Shown: positions 8,567 to 18,044 of the stretch, one piece after another
Numbering within the stretch: position 1 is the stretch's first letter
Layout of the letters: each line of letters starts with the position of its first letter
Source of the DNA: Streptococcus toyakuensis
Lineage (GTDB): Bacteria; Bacillota; Bacilli; Lactobacillales; Streptococcaceae
DNA: 64,000 bases
Assembly: GCF_024346585.1 (NCBI RefSeq)
Contig: NZ_AP024523.1
Coordinates: 1,807,001-1,871,000 of the forward strand
Direction: 5' to 3'
Notes under the pieces: model-generated
The model's database searches: none
What the model was told of the DNA's origin: nothing
What the model saw: only the letters and a program-made list of their open reading frames with translations
Made by a program: the position numbers and the translations under genes

Positions 8567-9772
8567 TTGGAGGGATTTTTACTGAATGAACAAACTTGGT
8601 TACAGCATTTAAAAGAAAAACGCTTGGCTTATGGACTATCTCAAAACCGTTTAGCTGTTGCGACTGGTATTACAAGGCAGTATCTAAGCGATATTGAAAC
8701 AGGAAAAGTCAAGCCATCAGAGGATTTACAGCAGTCCCTTTGGGAAGCTCTGGAACGCTTCAATCCCGACGCTCCCCTTGAAATGCTGTTTGATTATGTA
8801 AGGATTCGCTTTCCGACAACAGACGTACAGCAGGTGGTCGAAAACATCTTACAACTGAAACTGTCCTATTTTCTTCATGAGGACTATGGTTTCTATTCTT
8901 ATTCAGAGCATTATGCTTTAGGCGACATATTCGTCCTTTGCTCCCATGAACTGGACAAAGGAGTTCTGGTGGAATTGAAAGGTCGTGGGTGCAGACAATT
9001 TGAAAGCTATCTTCTGGCACAACAAAGAAGCTGGTATGAGTTCTTTATGGACGTTTTGGTGGCTGGCGGTGTGATGAAACGCCTTGACCTTGCCATTAAC
9101 GATAAGACAGGGATTTTGAATATCCCTGTACTCACTGAAAAGTGCCAACAGGAAGAATGTATCTCCGTCTTCCGCAGTTTTAAAAGCTATCGCAGTGGCG
9201 AACTGGTACGCAAAGAGGAAAAGGAATGTATGGGAAACACCCTCTATATCGGTTCATTACAAAGTGAAGTTTATTTCTGTATCTATGAAAAGGACTACGA
9301 GCAGTACAAGAAAAATGATATTCCCATTGAAGACGCAGAAGTAAAAAACCGTTTTGAGATTCGATTGAAAAATGAGCGTGCCTATTATGCAGTCCGTGAT
9401 TTACTCGTCTATGACAATCCAGAGCATACCGCCTTTAAAATTATCAATCGGTATATCCGTTTTGTAGATAAAGACGATTCCAAACCTCGTTCTGATTGGA
9501 AACTGAATGAAGAATGGGCTTGGTTTATTGGGAACAATCGTGAACGATTAAAACTAACCACAAAACCAGAGCCTTACTCCTTCCAAAGGACGCTGAACTG
9601 GCTATCTCATCAAGTTGCCCCGACCTTAAAGGTTGCGATTAAACTTGATGAAATCAACCAGACGCAGGTTGTAAAAGACATTCTCGACCATGCGAAACTG
9701 ACAGACCGACACAAGCAGATTTTGAAGCAACAGTCAGTAAAAGAACAGGACGTGATAACAACAAAAAAATAA
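8567..9772 (+). CDS. orf20: Tn916 Orf20, MobT/Rep_trans relaxase
   Basis: A 401-aa relaxase that nicks oriT. An N-terminal Xre-type helix-turn-helix (about residues 15-60, LSQNRLAVATGITRQYLSDI) precedes a replication-initiation-factor (Rep_trans) domain, the MobT family arrangement of Tn916 and ICEBs1. The start is ambiguous. TTG at 8567 is used by convention, but GGAGGG at 8569-8574 overlaps it, so initiation a few codons downstream (CTG at 8582) is physically more sensible. No other break in the gene. Confidence 0.93.
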   Translation: MEGFLLNEQTWLQHLKEKRLAYGLSQNRLAVATGITRQYLSDIETGKVKPSEDLQQSLWEALERFNPDAPLEMLFDYVRIRFPTTDVQQVVENILQLKLSYFLHEDYGFYSYSEHYALGDIFVLCSHELDKGVLVELKGRGCRQFESYLLAQQRSWYEFFMDVLVAGGVMKRLDLAINDKTGILNIPVLTEKCQQEECISVFRSFKSYRSGELVRKEEKECMGNTLYIGSLQSEVYFCIYEKDYEQYKKNDIPIEDAEVKNRFEIRLKNERAYYAVRDLLVYDNPEHTAFKIINRYIRFVDKDDSKPRSDWKLNEEWAWFIGNNRERLKLTTKPEPYSFQRTLNWLSHQVAPTLKVAIKLDEINQTQVVKDILDHAKLTDRHKQILKQQSVKEQDVITTKK

Positions 9773-9814
9773 CTCAAATACAAATTCATTGAATATAGAG
9801 AGGAGAACATTTTT

Positions 9815-10036
9815 ATGAATTTTGGACAAAACCTTTATAACTGGTTTCTATCAAACGCTCAATCACTGGTGCTTTTAGCAATCGTTGTGATTGGCTTGTA
9901 TCTTGGCTTCAAGCGTGAGTTTAGCAAACTGATTGGCTTTTTAATTATTGCGATTATTGCGGTTGGCTTAGTCTTCAACGCTGCTGGAGTAAAAGACATT
10001 TTACTAGAGCTATTCAATCGCATTATTGGTGCTTAA
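9815..10036 (+). CDS. orf19: Tn916 Orf19, small membrane protein
   Basis: A 73-aa membrane protein with two predicted helices (about residues 15-32 and 38-58). It sits between the relaxase and ardA, 42 bp after orf20, with GAGGAG before its ATG. Its place and size match Orf19 of Tn916, an uncharacterised component of the transfer region (TcpD-like by topology). A hairpin-rich 116-bp gap with GTTCCGCAAAGGAATGG follows. Confidence 0.85.
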   Translation: MNFGQNLYNWFLSNAQSLVLLAIVVIGLYLGFKREFSKLIGFLIIAIIAVGLVFNAAGVKDILLELFNRIIGA

Positions 10037-10152
10037 ATAAAACCGTTCTTTTGTGGAATATAAGTGGTTTTCTTATGTTCCGCAAAGGAATGGTACACCA
10101 AACGAAGTGCGGTAGGGATTTTTGAATCTCTACAAAGAAAGGACGTGAATAT

Positions 10153-10650
10153 ATGGACGATATGCAAGTCTATATTGCGAATTTAGGCAAATACAATGAG
10201 GGCGAATTGGTCGGTGCGTGGTTTACCTTTCCCATTGACTTTGAGGAAGTCAAAGAGAAAATCGGCTTGAATGATGAATATGAGGAATACGCCATTCATG
10301 ACTACGAGTTACCCTTTACGGTTGACGAATACACTTCCATTGGCGAACTCAATCGACTATGGGAAATGGTATCGGAATTACCCGAAGAATTACAATCGGA
10401 GCTATCTGCTCTGCTCACTCATTTTTCAAGCATTGAAGAACTAAGCGAACATCAAGAGGATATTATCATTCATTCCGATTGTGATGATATGTATGACGTG
10501 GCACGCTACTACATTGAAGAAACGGGTGCTTTAGGCGAAGTACCAGCTAGTCTTCAAAACTATATTGATTATCAAGCCTATGGTCGGGATTTAGACCTTT
10601 CAGGAACGTTTATCTCAACCAATCATGGGATTTTTGAAATCGTCTATTAA
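10153..10650 (+). CDS. ardA: ArdA antirestriction protein (Tn916 Orf18)
   Basis: ArdA is a DNA mimic that blocks type I restriction enzymes so incoming single-stranded DNA, once duplicated, survives in a new host. The 165-aa protein is highly acidic (EEYEEYAIHDYELPF, HQEDIIIHSDCDDMYD), as expected of a DNA mimic, and matches Orf18 of Tn916 in length and location. RBS AAAGGACGTG. The stop is 88 bp before the orf17 start chosen here. Confidence 0.95.
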   Translation: MDDMQVYIANLGKYNEGELVGAWFTFPIDFEEVKEKIGLNDEYEEYAIHDYELPFTVDEYTSIGELNRLWEMVSELPEELQSELSALLTHFSSIEELSEHQEDIIIHSDCDDMYDVARYYIEETGALGEVPASLQNYIDYQAYGRDLDLSGTFISTNHGIFEIVY

Positions 10651-10738
10651 ATCTGTCGGTACATTACTACTGGCAGATTTTCTATTTTACGGGGTGGCTC
10701 AATCAGCTACCCCTATTTTTTATGAAAGGATTGATTAC

Positions 10739-11059
10739 ATGAAGAAAATACGAAGCTATACCAGTATCTGGTCTGTGGAAAAGGTACTGTATTCTATCAA
10801 TGATTTTAGACTTCCGTTTCCCATAACCTTTACGCAAATGACATGGTTTGTCGTGTCACCCTTTGCAGTGATGATACTTGGCAACTTGCCCCCTCTTTCC
10901 ATGATAGAGGGAGCATTTCTCAAATACTTTGGGATTCCTGTGGCTTTCACATGGTTTATGTCTACAAAAACTTTTGATGGTAAAAAGCCTTATGGATTTT
11001 TGAAGTCTGTCATTGCTTATGCACTGCGACCAAAGCTGACCTATGCAGGAAAAAAGTAA
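10739..11059 (+). CDS. orf17: Tn916 Orf17, TcpE-family transfer protein, apparently frameshifted
   Basis: TcpE-like inner-membrane component of the conjugation channel; 106 aa from ATG 10739 (GAAAGGATTG upstream), with two hydrophobic segments around residues 27-50 and 55-72. The frame stops right after YAGKK in a run of six A (11052-11057). One more A would continue into a coherent 24-residue tail (VTLGRNQPQEAITAV then RSEFYGISN) ending at 11130 and overlapping the orf16 start by 17 bp. I infer a one-base deletion that removes the tail, or a sequencing slip. Confidence 0.75.
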   Translation: MKKIRSYTSIWSVEKVLYSINDFRLPFPITFTQMTWFVVSPFAVMILGNLPPLSMIEGAFLKYFGIPVAFTWFMSTKTFDGKKPYGFLKSVIAYALRPKLTYAGKK

Positions 11060-11113
11060 CGCTTGGCAGAAACCAGCCACAAGAAGCCATTACAGCAGTT
11101 AGGAGTGAATTTT

Positions 11114-13561
11114 ATGGCATATCCAATTAAATACATTGAAAACAATCTCGTCTGGAATAAAGACGGGGAATGTTATGCTTACTATGAGCTTGTTCCTTAC
11201 AATTACTCATTTCTAAGTCCAGAACAGAAAATACAAGTGCATGATTCTTTCAGACAGCTTATCGCACAAAATCGTGATGGCAAAATTCATGCTTTACAAA
11301 TCAGTACAGAATCCAGCATACGTTCTGCACAAGAGCGTTCCAAAAATGAAGTCACTGGCAAGCTCAAAGCGGTTGCCTATGACAAAATCGACCAACAGAC
11401 AGACGCTTTAATATCCATGATTGGCGAAAATCAAGTGAACTACCGTTTCTTTATCGGCTTTAAGTTGCTTCTCAACGATCAGGAGTTTTCTATGAAAAGT
11501 CTTACCGTTGAAGCAAAAAATGCTTTGTCTGATTTTGTCTATGATGTGAACCATAAGCTGATGGGCGATTTTGTTAGTATGAGTAATGATGAAATCCTGC
11601 GTTTTCAGAAGATGGAAAAGCTCTTAGAAAATAAAATCTCTCGTCGTTTCAAAATCCGCAGGTTAGATAAGGACGACTTCGGCTATCTGATTGAACACCT
11701 TTACGGACAGACAGGCACTGCCTATGAAGAGTATGAGTACCATCTATCAAAGAAAAAGCTGGATAATGAAACGCTGATTAAATACTATGACTTGATTAAG
11801 CCTACTCGCTGTTTGGTGGAAGAAAAACAGCGATATTTGAAAATCCAGCAGGAAGATGAAACCGTCTATGTAGCTTACTTTACCATTAACAGCATTGTCG
11901 GAGAACTGGACTTCCCGTCCTCTGAAATCTTCTACTACCAGCAACAGCAATTTACATTCCCGATTGATACGTCAATGAATGTGGAAATTGTAGCGAATCG
12001 TAAAGCCCTATCTACTGTCCGCAATAAAAAGAAAGAACTGAAAGACTTGGATAACCACGCTTGGCAAAGTGATAATGAAACCAGCTCCAATGTGGCGGAA
12101 GCTCTGGAAAGTGTGAATGAGCTGGAAACCAATTTAGACCAAAGCAAGGAATCTATGTACAAGCTGTCTTATGTGGTAAGGGTATCAGCAAATGATCTTG
12201 ACGAACTCAAACGTCGTTGTAATGAAGTGAAAGATTTTTATGACGATTTAAGCGTAAAACTGGTACGACCATTTGGGGATATGCTCGGCTTACATGAAGA
12301 ATTTTTACCTGCCAGCAAGCGTTATATGAATGATTATATTCAATACGTGACCTCTGATTTCCTCGCTGGTTTAGGTTTTGGTGCTACTCAAATGCTGGGG
12401 GAAAATGAGGGGATTTATGTTGGCTACAGCTTAGATACTGGACGCAATGTCTATCTGAAACCTGCTCTTGCCAGTCAAGGGGTTAAGGGTTCAGTAACCA
12501 ATGCGTTAGCGTCGGCTTTTGTTGGTTCGCTGGGTGGTGGTAAATCCTTTGCGAATAACCTTATCGTCTATTATGCGGTGCTTTATGGGGCACAAGCAGT
12601 GATTGTAGACCCAAAAGCAGAACGTGGCAGATGGAAAGAAACCTTGCCAGAGATTTCCCATGAAATCAATATCGTCACTCTGACTTCTGATGAGAAAAAC
12701 AAAGGCTTACTTGACCCTTATGTGATTATGAAAAATCCCAAAGATTCTGAATCACTGGCTATTGATATTCTGACATTCCTTACGGGGATTTCCTCTCGTG
12801 ATGGGGAACGCTTCCCAATCCTTAGAAAAGCCATTCGTGCAGTAACCAATAGTGAAGTACGAGGGTTGATGAAAGTGATTGAGGAATTACGGGTTGAGAA
12901 TACGCCACTAAGTACCAGTATAGCCGACCATATCGAAAGTTTTACAGACTATGACTTTGCACATTTATTATTCAGTAATGGTTATGTGGAGCAGTCTATC
13001 AGCTTAGAAAAACAACTGAACATTATACAGGTTGCGGACTTGGTACTTCCCGACAAGGAAACTTCCTTTGAGGAATATACCACTATGGAGCTTTTATCCG
13101 TTGCTATGCTGATTGTCATTAGTACCTTTGCTTTAGACTTTATCCATACAGACCGAAGCATTTTCAAGATTGTAGATTTAGACGAAGCATGGAGCTTTTT
13201 ACAGGTAGCACAAGGAAAAACACTATCTATGAAGCTGGTTCGGGCTGGTCGTGCTATGAACGCTGGGGTATATTTCGTGACCCAAAATACAGACGACCTC
13301 TTAGATGAAAAACTGAAAAATAACCTCGGCTTAAAATTTGCATTTCGTTCCACTGACCTTAACGAGATTAAAAAGACCTTAGCCTTTTTTGGTGTAGACC
13401 CAGAGGACGAAAACAATCAGAAGCGATTGCGTGATTTGGAAAACGGGCAATGCCTTATCAGTGATTTATATGGTCGTGTCGGTGTGATACAGTTCCACCC
13501 TGTATTTGAAGAACTGCTCCATGCCTTTGATACCAGACCACCTGTGCGAAAAGAGGTGTAA
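11114..13561 (+). CDS. orf16: Tn916 Orf16, VirB4-like conjugation ATPase
   Basis: A VirB4/TraE-type ATPase of 815 aa that powers assembly and use of the conjugation channel (ConE in ICEBs1). I chose ATG 11114, preceded by TTAGGAGTG, over an in-frame TTG at 11063. Walker A is GSLGGGKS near residue 475; Walker B is FKIVDLDEAW near residue 690. It is followed two bases later by orf15, so translation is coupled. No damage seen. Confidence 0.95.
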   Translation: MAYPIKYIENNLVWNKDGECYAYYELVPYNYSFLSPEQKIQVHDSFRQLIAQNRDGKIHALQISTESSIRSAQERSKNEVTGKLKAVAYDKIDQQTDALISMIGENQVNYRFFIGFKLLLNDQEFSMKSLTVEAKNALSDFVYDVNHKLMGDFVSMSNDEILRFQKMEKLLENKISRRFKIRRLDKDDFGYLIEHLYGQTGTAYEEYEYHLSKKKLDNETLIKYYDLIKPTRCLVEEKQRYLKIQQEDETVYVAYFTINSIVGELDFPSSEIFYYQQQQFTFPIDTSMNVEIVANRKALSTVRNKKKELKDLDNHAWQSDNETSSNVAEALESVNELETNLDQSKESMYKLSYVVRVSANDLDELKRRCNEVKDFYDDLSVKLVRPFGDMLGLHEEFLPASKRYMNDYIQYVTSDFLAGLGFGATQMLGENEGIYVGYSLDTGRNVYLKPALASQGVKGSVTNALASAFVGSLGGGKSFANNLIVYYAVLYGAQAVIVDPKAERGRWKETLPEISHEINIVTLTSDEKNKGLLDPYVIMKNPKDSESLAIDILTFLTGISSRDGERFPILRKAIRAVTNSEVRGLMKVIEELRVENTPLSTSIADHIESFTDYDFAHLLFSNGYVEQSISLEKQLNIIQVADLVLPDKETSFEEYTTMELLSVAMLIVISTFALDFIHTDRSIFKIVDLDEAWSFLQVAQGKTLSMKLVRAGRAMNAGVYFVTQNTDDLLDEKLKNNLGLKFAFRSTDLNEIKKTLAFFGVDPEDENNQKRLRDLENGQCLISDLYGRVGVIQFHPVFEELLHAFDTRPPVRKEV

Positions 13562-13563
13562 AT

Positions 13564-15741
13564 GTGAAACCATCAATAGTAAACAGAATAAAATCAAACT
13601 GGACGCTGAAACGTCTAGGTAAAGTGGCAATGACAGTGGCTTTCACACTTGTGATTGCCATTTTTCTTTTAGCCATGCTGGGAACGGTGGTTCAAGCTGC
13701 GGGCTTGGTAGATGATACGGTCAATGTGGCAAATGAATACAGCCGATACCCACTTGAAAACTATCAACTGGATTTTTATGTGGATAATAGCTGGGGCTGG
13801 CTTCCGTGGAACTGGTCGGACGGGATTGGAAAACAGGTCATGTATGGACTATATGCCATTACCAATTTTATTTGGACAATCAGTTTGTATGTTTCCAATG
13901 CGACAGGTTACTTAGTACAGGAAGCCTATTCCTTAGACTTCATTTCCGCTACAGCAGATTCCATTGGTAAGAATATGCAGACCTTAGCTGGTGTGAGTGC
14001 AAACGGATTTTCAACAGAGGGTTTCTATGTTGGATTCCTCTTACTCTTGATTTTGGTTCTTGGGGTTTATGTTGCCTATACGGGACTGATAAAGAGAGAA
14101 ACCACAAAGGCAATTCATGCCATTATGAATTTTGTGCTGGTGTTTATCCTATCGGCTTCCTTTATTGCCTACGCTCCCGACTACATTAAAAAAATCAATG
14201 ACTTTTCATCAGACATCAGTAATGCCAGTTTATCACTTGGCACGAAGATTGTCATGCCCCATTCCGATAGTCAAGGCAAGGACAGCGTGGACTTAATCAG
14301 AGATAGCCTGTTTTCCATACAGGTTCAGCAACCGTGGCTACTGCTTCAATACAACAGTTCAGACATTGAAAGTATCGGTATTGACCGTGTGGAAAGCCTG
14401 CTCTCCACCAGCCCAGATTCCAACAATGGCGAAGACAGAGAAAAAATTGTTGCGGAAGAAATTGAAGACAGAAGCAATACCAATCTAACCATTACAAAGA
14501 CCATTAACCGTTTAGGTACAGTCTTCTTCCTATTTGTCTTCAATATTGGGATTTCCATATTTGTATTCCTATTAACAGGAATCATGATTTTCTCGCAGGT
14601 ACTTTTTATCATCTATGCTATGTTTCTGCCTGTGAGCTTTATTTTAAGCATGATTCCATCATTTGATGGTATGTCAAAACGAGCCATAACAAAGCTCTTT
14701 AATACCATTTTGACACGAGCTGGAATCACATTGATTATTACGACAGCATTTAGTATTTCAACCATGCTCTATACCTTATCGGCTGGTTATCCGTTCTTTT
14801 TGATTGCTTTTCTACAGATTGTGACCTTTGCAGGAATCTACTTCAAGCTGGGCGATTTAATGAGTATGTTTTCTCTACAGAGTAACGATTCTCAAAGTGT
14901 GGGAAGTCGTGTGATGAGAAAACCTCGTATGCTTATGCACGCTCACATGCACCGTCTACAGCGGAAACTTGGACGTTCCATGACTACTCTAGGGGCTGGG
15001 TCTGCCATTGTTACAGGTAAAAAAGGACAGTCGGGTTCGGGGAGTTCTGCAAGGACACAAGCAGATCACTCCCGACCAGACGGAAAGGAAAAATCAACAC
15101 TTGGAAAACGTATCGGTCAAACCATCGGTACAGTAGCTGATACCAAAGACAGAATGGTAGACACTGCTAGTGGTTTGAAAGAACAGGTTAAAGATTTGCC
15201 GACCAATGCAAGATATGCAGTATATCAAGGAAAATCCAAAGTAAAAGAGAATGTCCGTGATTTAACCAGTAGTATTTCTCAAACCAAAGCGGACAGAGCC
15301 AGTGGACGCAAGGAACAGCAGGAACAAAGGCGAAAAACCATTGCGAAGCGTCGCTCTGAAATGGAACAGGTCAAACAGAAAAAACAGCCTGCTTCTTCTG
15401 TTCATGAAAGACCGACTACAAGACAAGAACAATATCATGATGAACAGACCTCAAAACAGTCTAATATTCAGACTTCATATAAGGAATCTCAACAAGCCAA
15501 ACAAGAGCGTCCAGCAGTTAAGTCCGATTTTTCAAGTCCAAAAGTGGAACGCCAAGGCAATACCGTTCAAGAAAAAACCGTTCAAAAGCCAGCAACTTCA
15601 ACCACTACAGCAGATAGAACTTCACAACGTCCAATCACAAAAGAACGTCCGTCTACTGTTCAAAGAGTACCACTACAAAATACAAGAAGTAGACCACCAA
15701 TCAAAACCGCCACCATTAAGAAAGTCGGTAAGAAACCATGA
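13564..15741 (+). CDS. orf15: Tn916 Orf15, VirB6-like channel membrane protein
   Basis: A 725-aa polytopic membrane protein, counterpart of ConG/VirB6, thought to form the membrane channel. It starts at GTG 13564 with GAGGTGTAAAT upstream. About seven to eight hydrophobic segments fill the first 430 residues, one near the N terminus and a cluster at about 315-425. The last 270 residues are soluble, basic and Gln/Lys-rich, with repeated EQQEQRRK-type blocks. It overlaps orf14 by four bases (ATGA). Confidence 0.93.
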   Translation: MKPSIVNRIKSNWTLKRLGKVAMTVAFTLVIAIFLLAMLGTVVQAAGLVDDTVNVANEYSRYPLENYQLDFYVDNSWGWLPWNWSDGIGKQVMYGLYAITNFIWTISLYVSNATGYLVQEAYSLDFISATADSIGKNMQTLAGVSANGFSTEGFYVGFLLLLILVLGVYVAYTGLIKRETTKAIHAIMNFVLVFILSASFIAYAPDYIKKINDFSSDISNASLSLGTKIVMPHSDSQGKDSVDLIRDSLFSIQVQQPWLLLQYNSSDIESIGIDRVESLLSTSPDSNNGEDREKIVAEEIEDRSNTNLTITKTINRLGTVFFLFVFNIGISIFVFLLTGIMIFSQVLFIIYAMFLPVSFILSMIPSFDGMSKRAITKLFNTILTRAGITLIITTAFSISTMLYTLSAGYPFFLIAFLQIVTFAGIYFKLGDLMSMFSLQSNDSQSVGSRVMRKPRMLMHAHMHRLQRKLGRSMTTLGAGSAIVTGKKGQSGSGSSARTQADHSRPDGKEKSTLGKRIGQTIGTVADTKDRMVDTASGLKEQVKDLPTNARYAVYQGKSKVKENVRDLTSSISQTKADRASGRKEQQEQRRKTIAKRRSEMEQVKQKKQPASSVHERPTTRQEQYHDEQTSKQSNIQTSYKESQQAKQERPAVKSDFSSPKVERQGNTVQEKTVQKPATSTTTADRTSQRPITKERPSTVQRVPLQNTRSRPPIKTATIKKVGKKP

Positions 15742-16739
15742 AGTTGAAAACTTTAGTGATTGGTGGTTCTGGATTATTCTTGATGGTCTTCTCACTGCTT
15801 CTGTTTGTTGCCATTTTATTTTCAGATGAACAGGACAGCGGAATTTCCAATATTCATTATGGAGGTGTGAATGTTTCCGCAGAAGTGCTGGCTCATAAGC
15901 CTATGGTAGAAAAATATGCCAAAGAATATGGCGTTGAAGAATATGTCAACATACTTCTTGCGATTATACAGGTGGAATCGGGCGATACTGCGGAAGATGT
16001 TATGCAGTCCTCGGAATCCCTCGGTCTTCCACCTAATTCATTGAGTACAGAAGAATCCATTAAGCAAGGTGTGAAGTATTTCAGTGAATTATTAGCCAGT
16101 AGCGAAAGGCTCAGTGTAGATTTAGAATCGGTTATCCAGTCCTACAATTATGGTGGTGGTTTCTTAGGGTATGTGGCTAATCGTGGAAATAAATATACCT
16201 TTGAACTGGCTCAAAGTTTCTCAAAAGAGTATTCAGGTGGCGAAAAAGTGTCTTACCCCAATCCCATAGCCATACCTATCAATGGGGGCTGGCGATACAA
16301 CTATGGCAATATGTTTTATGTGCAACTGGTAACGCAGTATCTTGTCACAACAGAGTTTGATGATGATACGGTACAAGCCATCATGGACGAAGCACTGAAA
16401 TATGAGGGCTGGCGATACGTTTACGGTGGAGCTTCCCCGACTACTTCTTTTGATTGTAGCGGACTGACACAATGGACGTATGGAAAAGCTGGAATTAACT
16501 TACCACGAACCGCACAACAGCAATATGATGTGACCCAGCATATCCCACTATCGGAAGCACAAGCTGGCGATTTGGTTTTCTTTCATTCTACCTATAACGC
16601 TGGCTCTTATATTACTCATGTTGGGATATACCTTGGCAATAACCGTATGTTTCATGCAGGCGACCCAATCGGTTATGCCGACTTAACAAGCCCCTACTGG
16701 CAACAGCATTTAGTGGGAGCAGGACGAATCAAACAATGA
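15738..16739 (+). CDS. orf14: Tn916 Orf14, CwlT-type bifunctional peptidoglycan hydrolase
   Basis: A 333-aa cell-wall hydrolase that opens peptidoglycan for the conjugation machinery. One N-terminal membrane helix (residues 5-27) is followed by a lysozyme-like muramidase domain (AIIQVESG with the catalytic Glu, then SYNYGGGFLGYV) and a C-terminal NlpC/P60 endopeptidase domain (catalytic Cys in SFDCSGLTQW, His in ITHVGIYLG). This is the CwlT arrangement of ICEBs1. Translationally coupled to orf15 and orf13. Confidence 0.95.
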   Translation: MKLKTLVIGGSGLFLMVFSLLLFVAILFSDEQDSGISNIHYGGVNVSAEVLAHKPMVEKYAKEYGVEEYVNILLAIIQVESGDTAEDVMQSSESLGLPPNSLSTEESIKQGVKYFSELLASSERLSVDLESVIQSYNYGGGFLGYVANRGNKYTFELAQSFSKEYSGGEKVSYPNPIAIPINGGWRYNYGNMFYVQLVTQYLVTTEFDDDTVQAIMDEALKYEGWRYVYGGASPTTSFDCSGLTQWTYGKAGINLPRTAQQQYDVTQHIPLSEAQAGDLVFFHSTYNAGSYITHVGIYLGNNRMFHAGDPIGYADLTSPYWQQHLVGAGRIKQ

Positions 16740-17668
16740 GAAAGGAAGATTTAATGATGAAATTTAGAAAAAATCAGAATAAAGAAAAACAGATACCAAA
16801 GGAAAAGAAACCTCGTGTCTATAAGGTCAATCCTCATAAAAAGGTTGTGATTGCCTTGTGGGTACTTTTAGGGCTTAGTTTCAGCTTTGCGATATTCAAG
16901 CACTTTACAGCTATAGATACTCATACTATTCACGAAACAACTATCATAGAAAAGGAATACGTTGATACTCATCATGTAGAAAATTTTGTAGAGAACTTTG
17001 CGAAAGTCTACTATTCATGGGAGCAATCCGATAAGTCCATTGATAATCGAATGGAAAGTCTAAAAGGCTATCTGACAGATGAACTTCAAGCTCTCAATGT
17101 TGATACAGTACGCAAAGATATTCCTGTATCGTCTTCTGTAAGAGGATTTCAGATATGGACGGTAGAGCCAACTGGCGACAATGAGTTTAATGTAACCTAC
17201 AGTGTAGACCAGCTCATTACAGAGGGAGAAAATACAAAGACCGTCCACTCTGCTTATATAGTGAGTGTCTATGTAGATGGTTCTGGAAATATGGTACTGG
17301 TTAAGAATCCGACCATTACCAACATACCTAAGAAATCAAGTTATAAACCAAAAGCCATTGAAAGTGAGGGGACGGTTGATTCCATTACAACCAATGAAAT
17401 CAATGAGTTTTTAACGACGTTCTTCAAGCTCTATCCTACAGCGACAGCCAGTGAACTTTCCTACTATGTGAATGACGGGATATTAAAACCAATCGGAAAA
17501 GAGTACATCTTTCAAGAACTGGTAAATCCTATTCACAATCGTAAGGATAATCAAGTCACGGTATCGCTGACAGTGGAGTATATCGACCAGCAGACCAAAG
17601 CAACGCAGGTATCTCAATTTGATTTGGTACTTGAAAAGAACGGGAGTAATTGGAAGATTATAGAATAA
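16736..17668 (+). CDS. orf13: Tn916 Orf13, TcpC-like transfer protein
   Basis: A 310-aa bitopic membrane protein of the TcpC/ConC family, a VirB8-like scaffold. A basic N terminus (KKPRVYKVNPHKK) and one helix at about residues 38-57 are followed by two tandem NTF2-like domains. It begins within the orf14 stop (ATGA at 16736); ATG at 16754 is an alternative, with AAGGAAG upstream. Last gene of the transfer block before tet(M). Confidence 0.93.
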   Translation: MRKEDLMMKFRKNQNKEKQIPKEKKPRVYKVNPHKKVVIALWVLLGLSFSFAIFKHFTAIDTHTIHETTIIEKEYVDTHHVENFVENFAKVYYSWEQSDKSIDNRMESLKGYLTDELQALNVDTVRKDIPVSSSVRGFQIWTVEPTGDNEFNVTYSVDQLITEGENTKTVHSAYIVSVYVDGSGNMVLVKNPTITNIPKKSSYKPKAIESEGTVDSITTNEINEFLTTFFKLYPTATASELSYYVNDGILKPIGKEYIFQELVNPIHNRKDNQVTVSLTVEYIDQQTKATQVSQFDLVLEKNGSNWKIIE

Positions 17669-17737
17669 CAAATATTGGTACATTATTACAGCTATTTTGT
17701 AATCACGTACTCTCTTTGATAAAAAATTGGAGATTCC

Positions 17738-17766
17738 TTTACAAATATGCTCTTATGTGCTATTAT
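17738..17766 (+). promoter_or_regulatory. tet(M) promoter
   Basis: -35 TTTACA, 17-bp spacer, -10 TATTAT. Known Tn916 behaviour: transcripts from here stop in the leader unless tetracycline is present, and read-through around the excised circle reaches the transfer genes. Confidence 0.8.
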
Positions 17767-17797
17767 TTAAGTATCTATTTAAAAGGAGTTAATAAAT

Positions 17798-17821
17798 ATG
17801 CGGCAAGGTATTCTTAAATAA
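17798..17821 (+). CDS. tet(M) leader heptapeptide
   Basis: ATG to TAA encodes MRQGILK, with AAAAGGAG ten bases upstream. Its codons overlap the left arm of a long inverted repeat (AAGGTATTCTTAAA with TTTAAGAATACCTT at 17895-17910). Ribosome position here could affect RNA folding. Its regulatory role is inferred from layout. Confidence 0.5.
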   Translation: MRQGILK

Positions 17822-17942
17822 ACTGTCAATTTGATAGTGGGAACAAATAATTGGATGTCCTTTTTTAGGAGGGCTTAGTTTTTTGTACCCAGTTTAAGAA
17901 TACCTTTATCATGTGATTCTAAAGTATCCGGAGAATATCTGT

Positions 17943-18029
17943 ATGCTTTGTATGCCTATGGTTATGCATAAAAATCCCAGTGATAAAAGTATTTATCACT
18001 GGGATTTTTATGCCCTTTTGGGTTTTTGA
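17943..18029 (+). CDS. orf12: Orf12, tet(M) leader peptide
   Basis: A 28-residue leader (MLCMPMVMHKNPSDKS...) spans the attenuator hairpin at 17971-18008 and ends 15 bp before tet(M). In the established attenuation model, tetracycline raises the charged tRNA pool and ribosome flow on orf12, melting the hairpin and allowing transcription of tet(M). Confidence 0.85.
   Translation: MLCMPMVMHKNPSDKSIYHWDFYALLGF
17971..18013 (+). terminator. tet(M) attenuator hairpin
   Basis: A perfect 17-bp stem (AAAATCCCAGTGATAAA with its complement, 17971-17987 and 17992-18008), a 4-nt loop, then a T-run. It lies inside orf12. Confidence 0.85.
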
Positions 18030-18044
18030 ATGGAGGAAAATCAC

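Noticed and set aside
15302..15829. 175-codon frame overlapping the end of orf15 and start of orf14
   Set aside because: It is in another frame of the Lys/Gln-rich orf15 tail, with composition typical of a shadow.
18030..18044. five-codon upstream start for tet(M)
   Set aside because: It overlaps the Shine-Dalgarno; ATG 18045 gives the known 639-residue protein.
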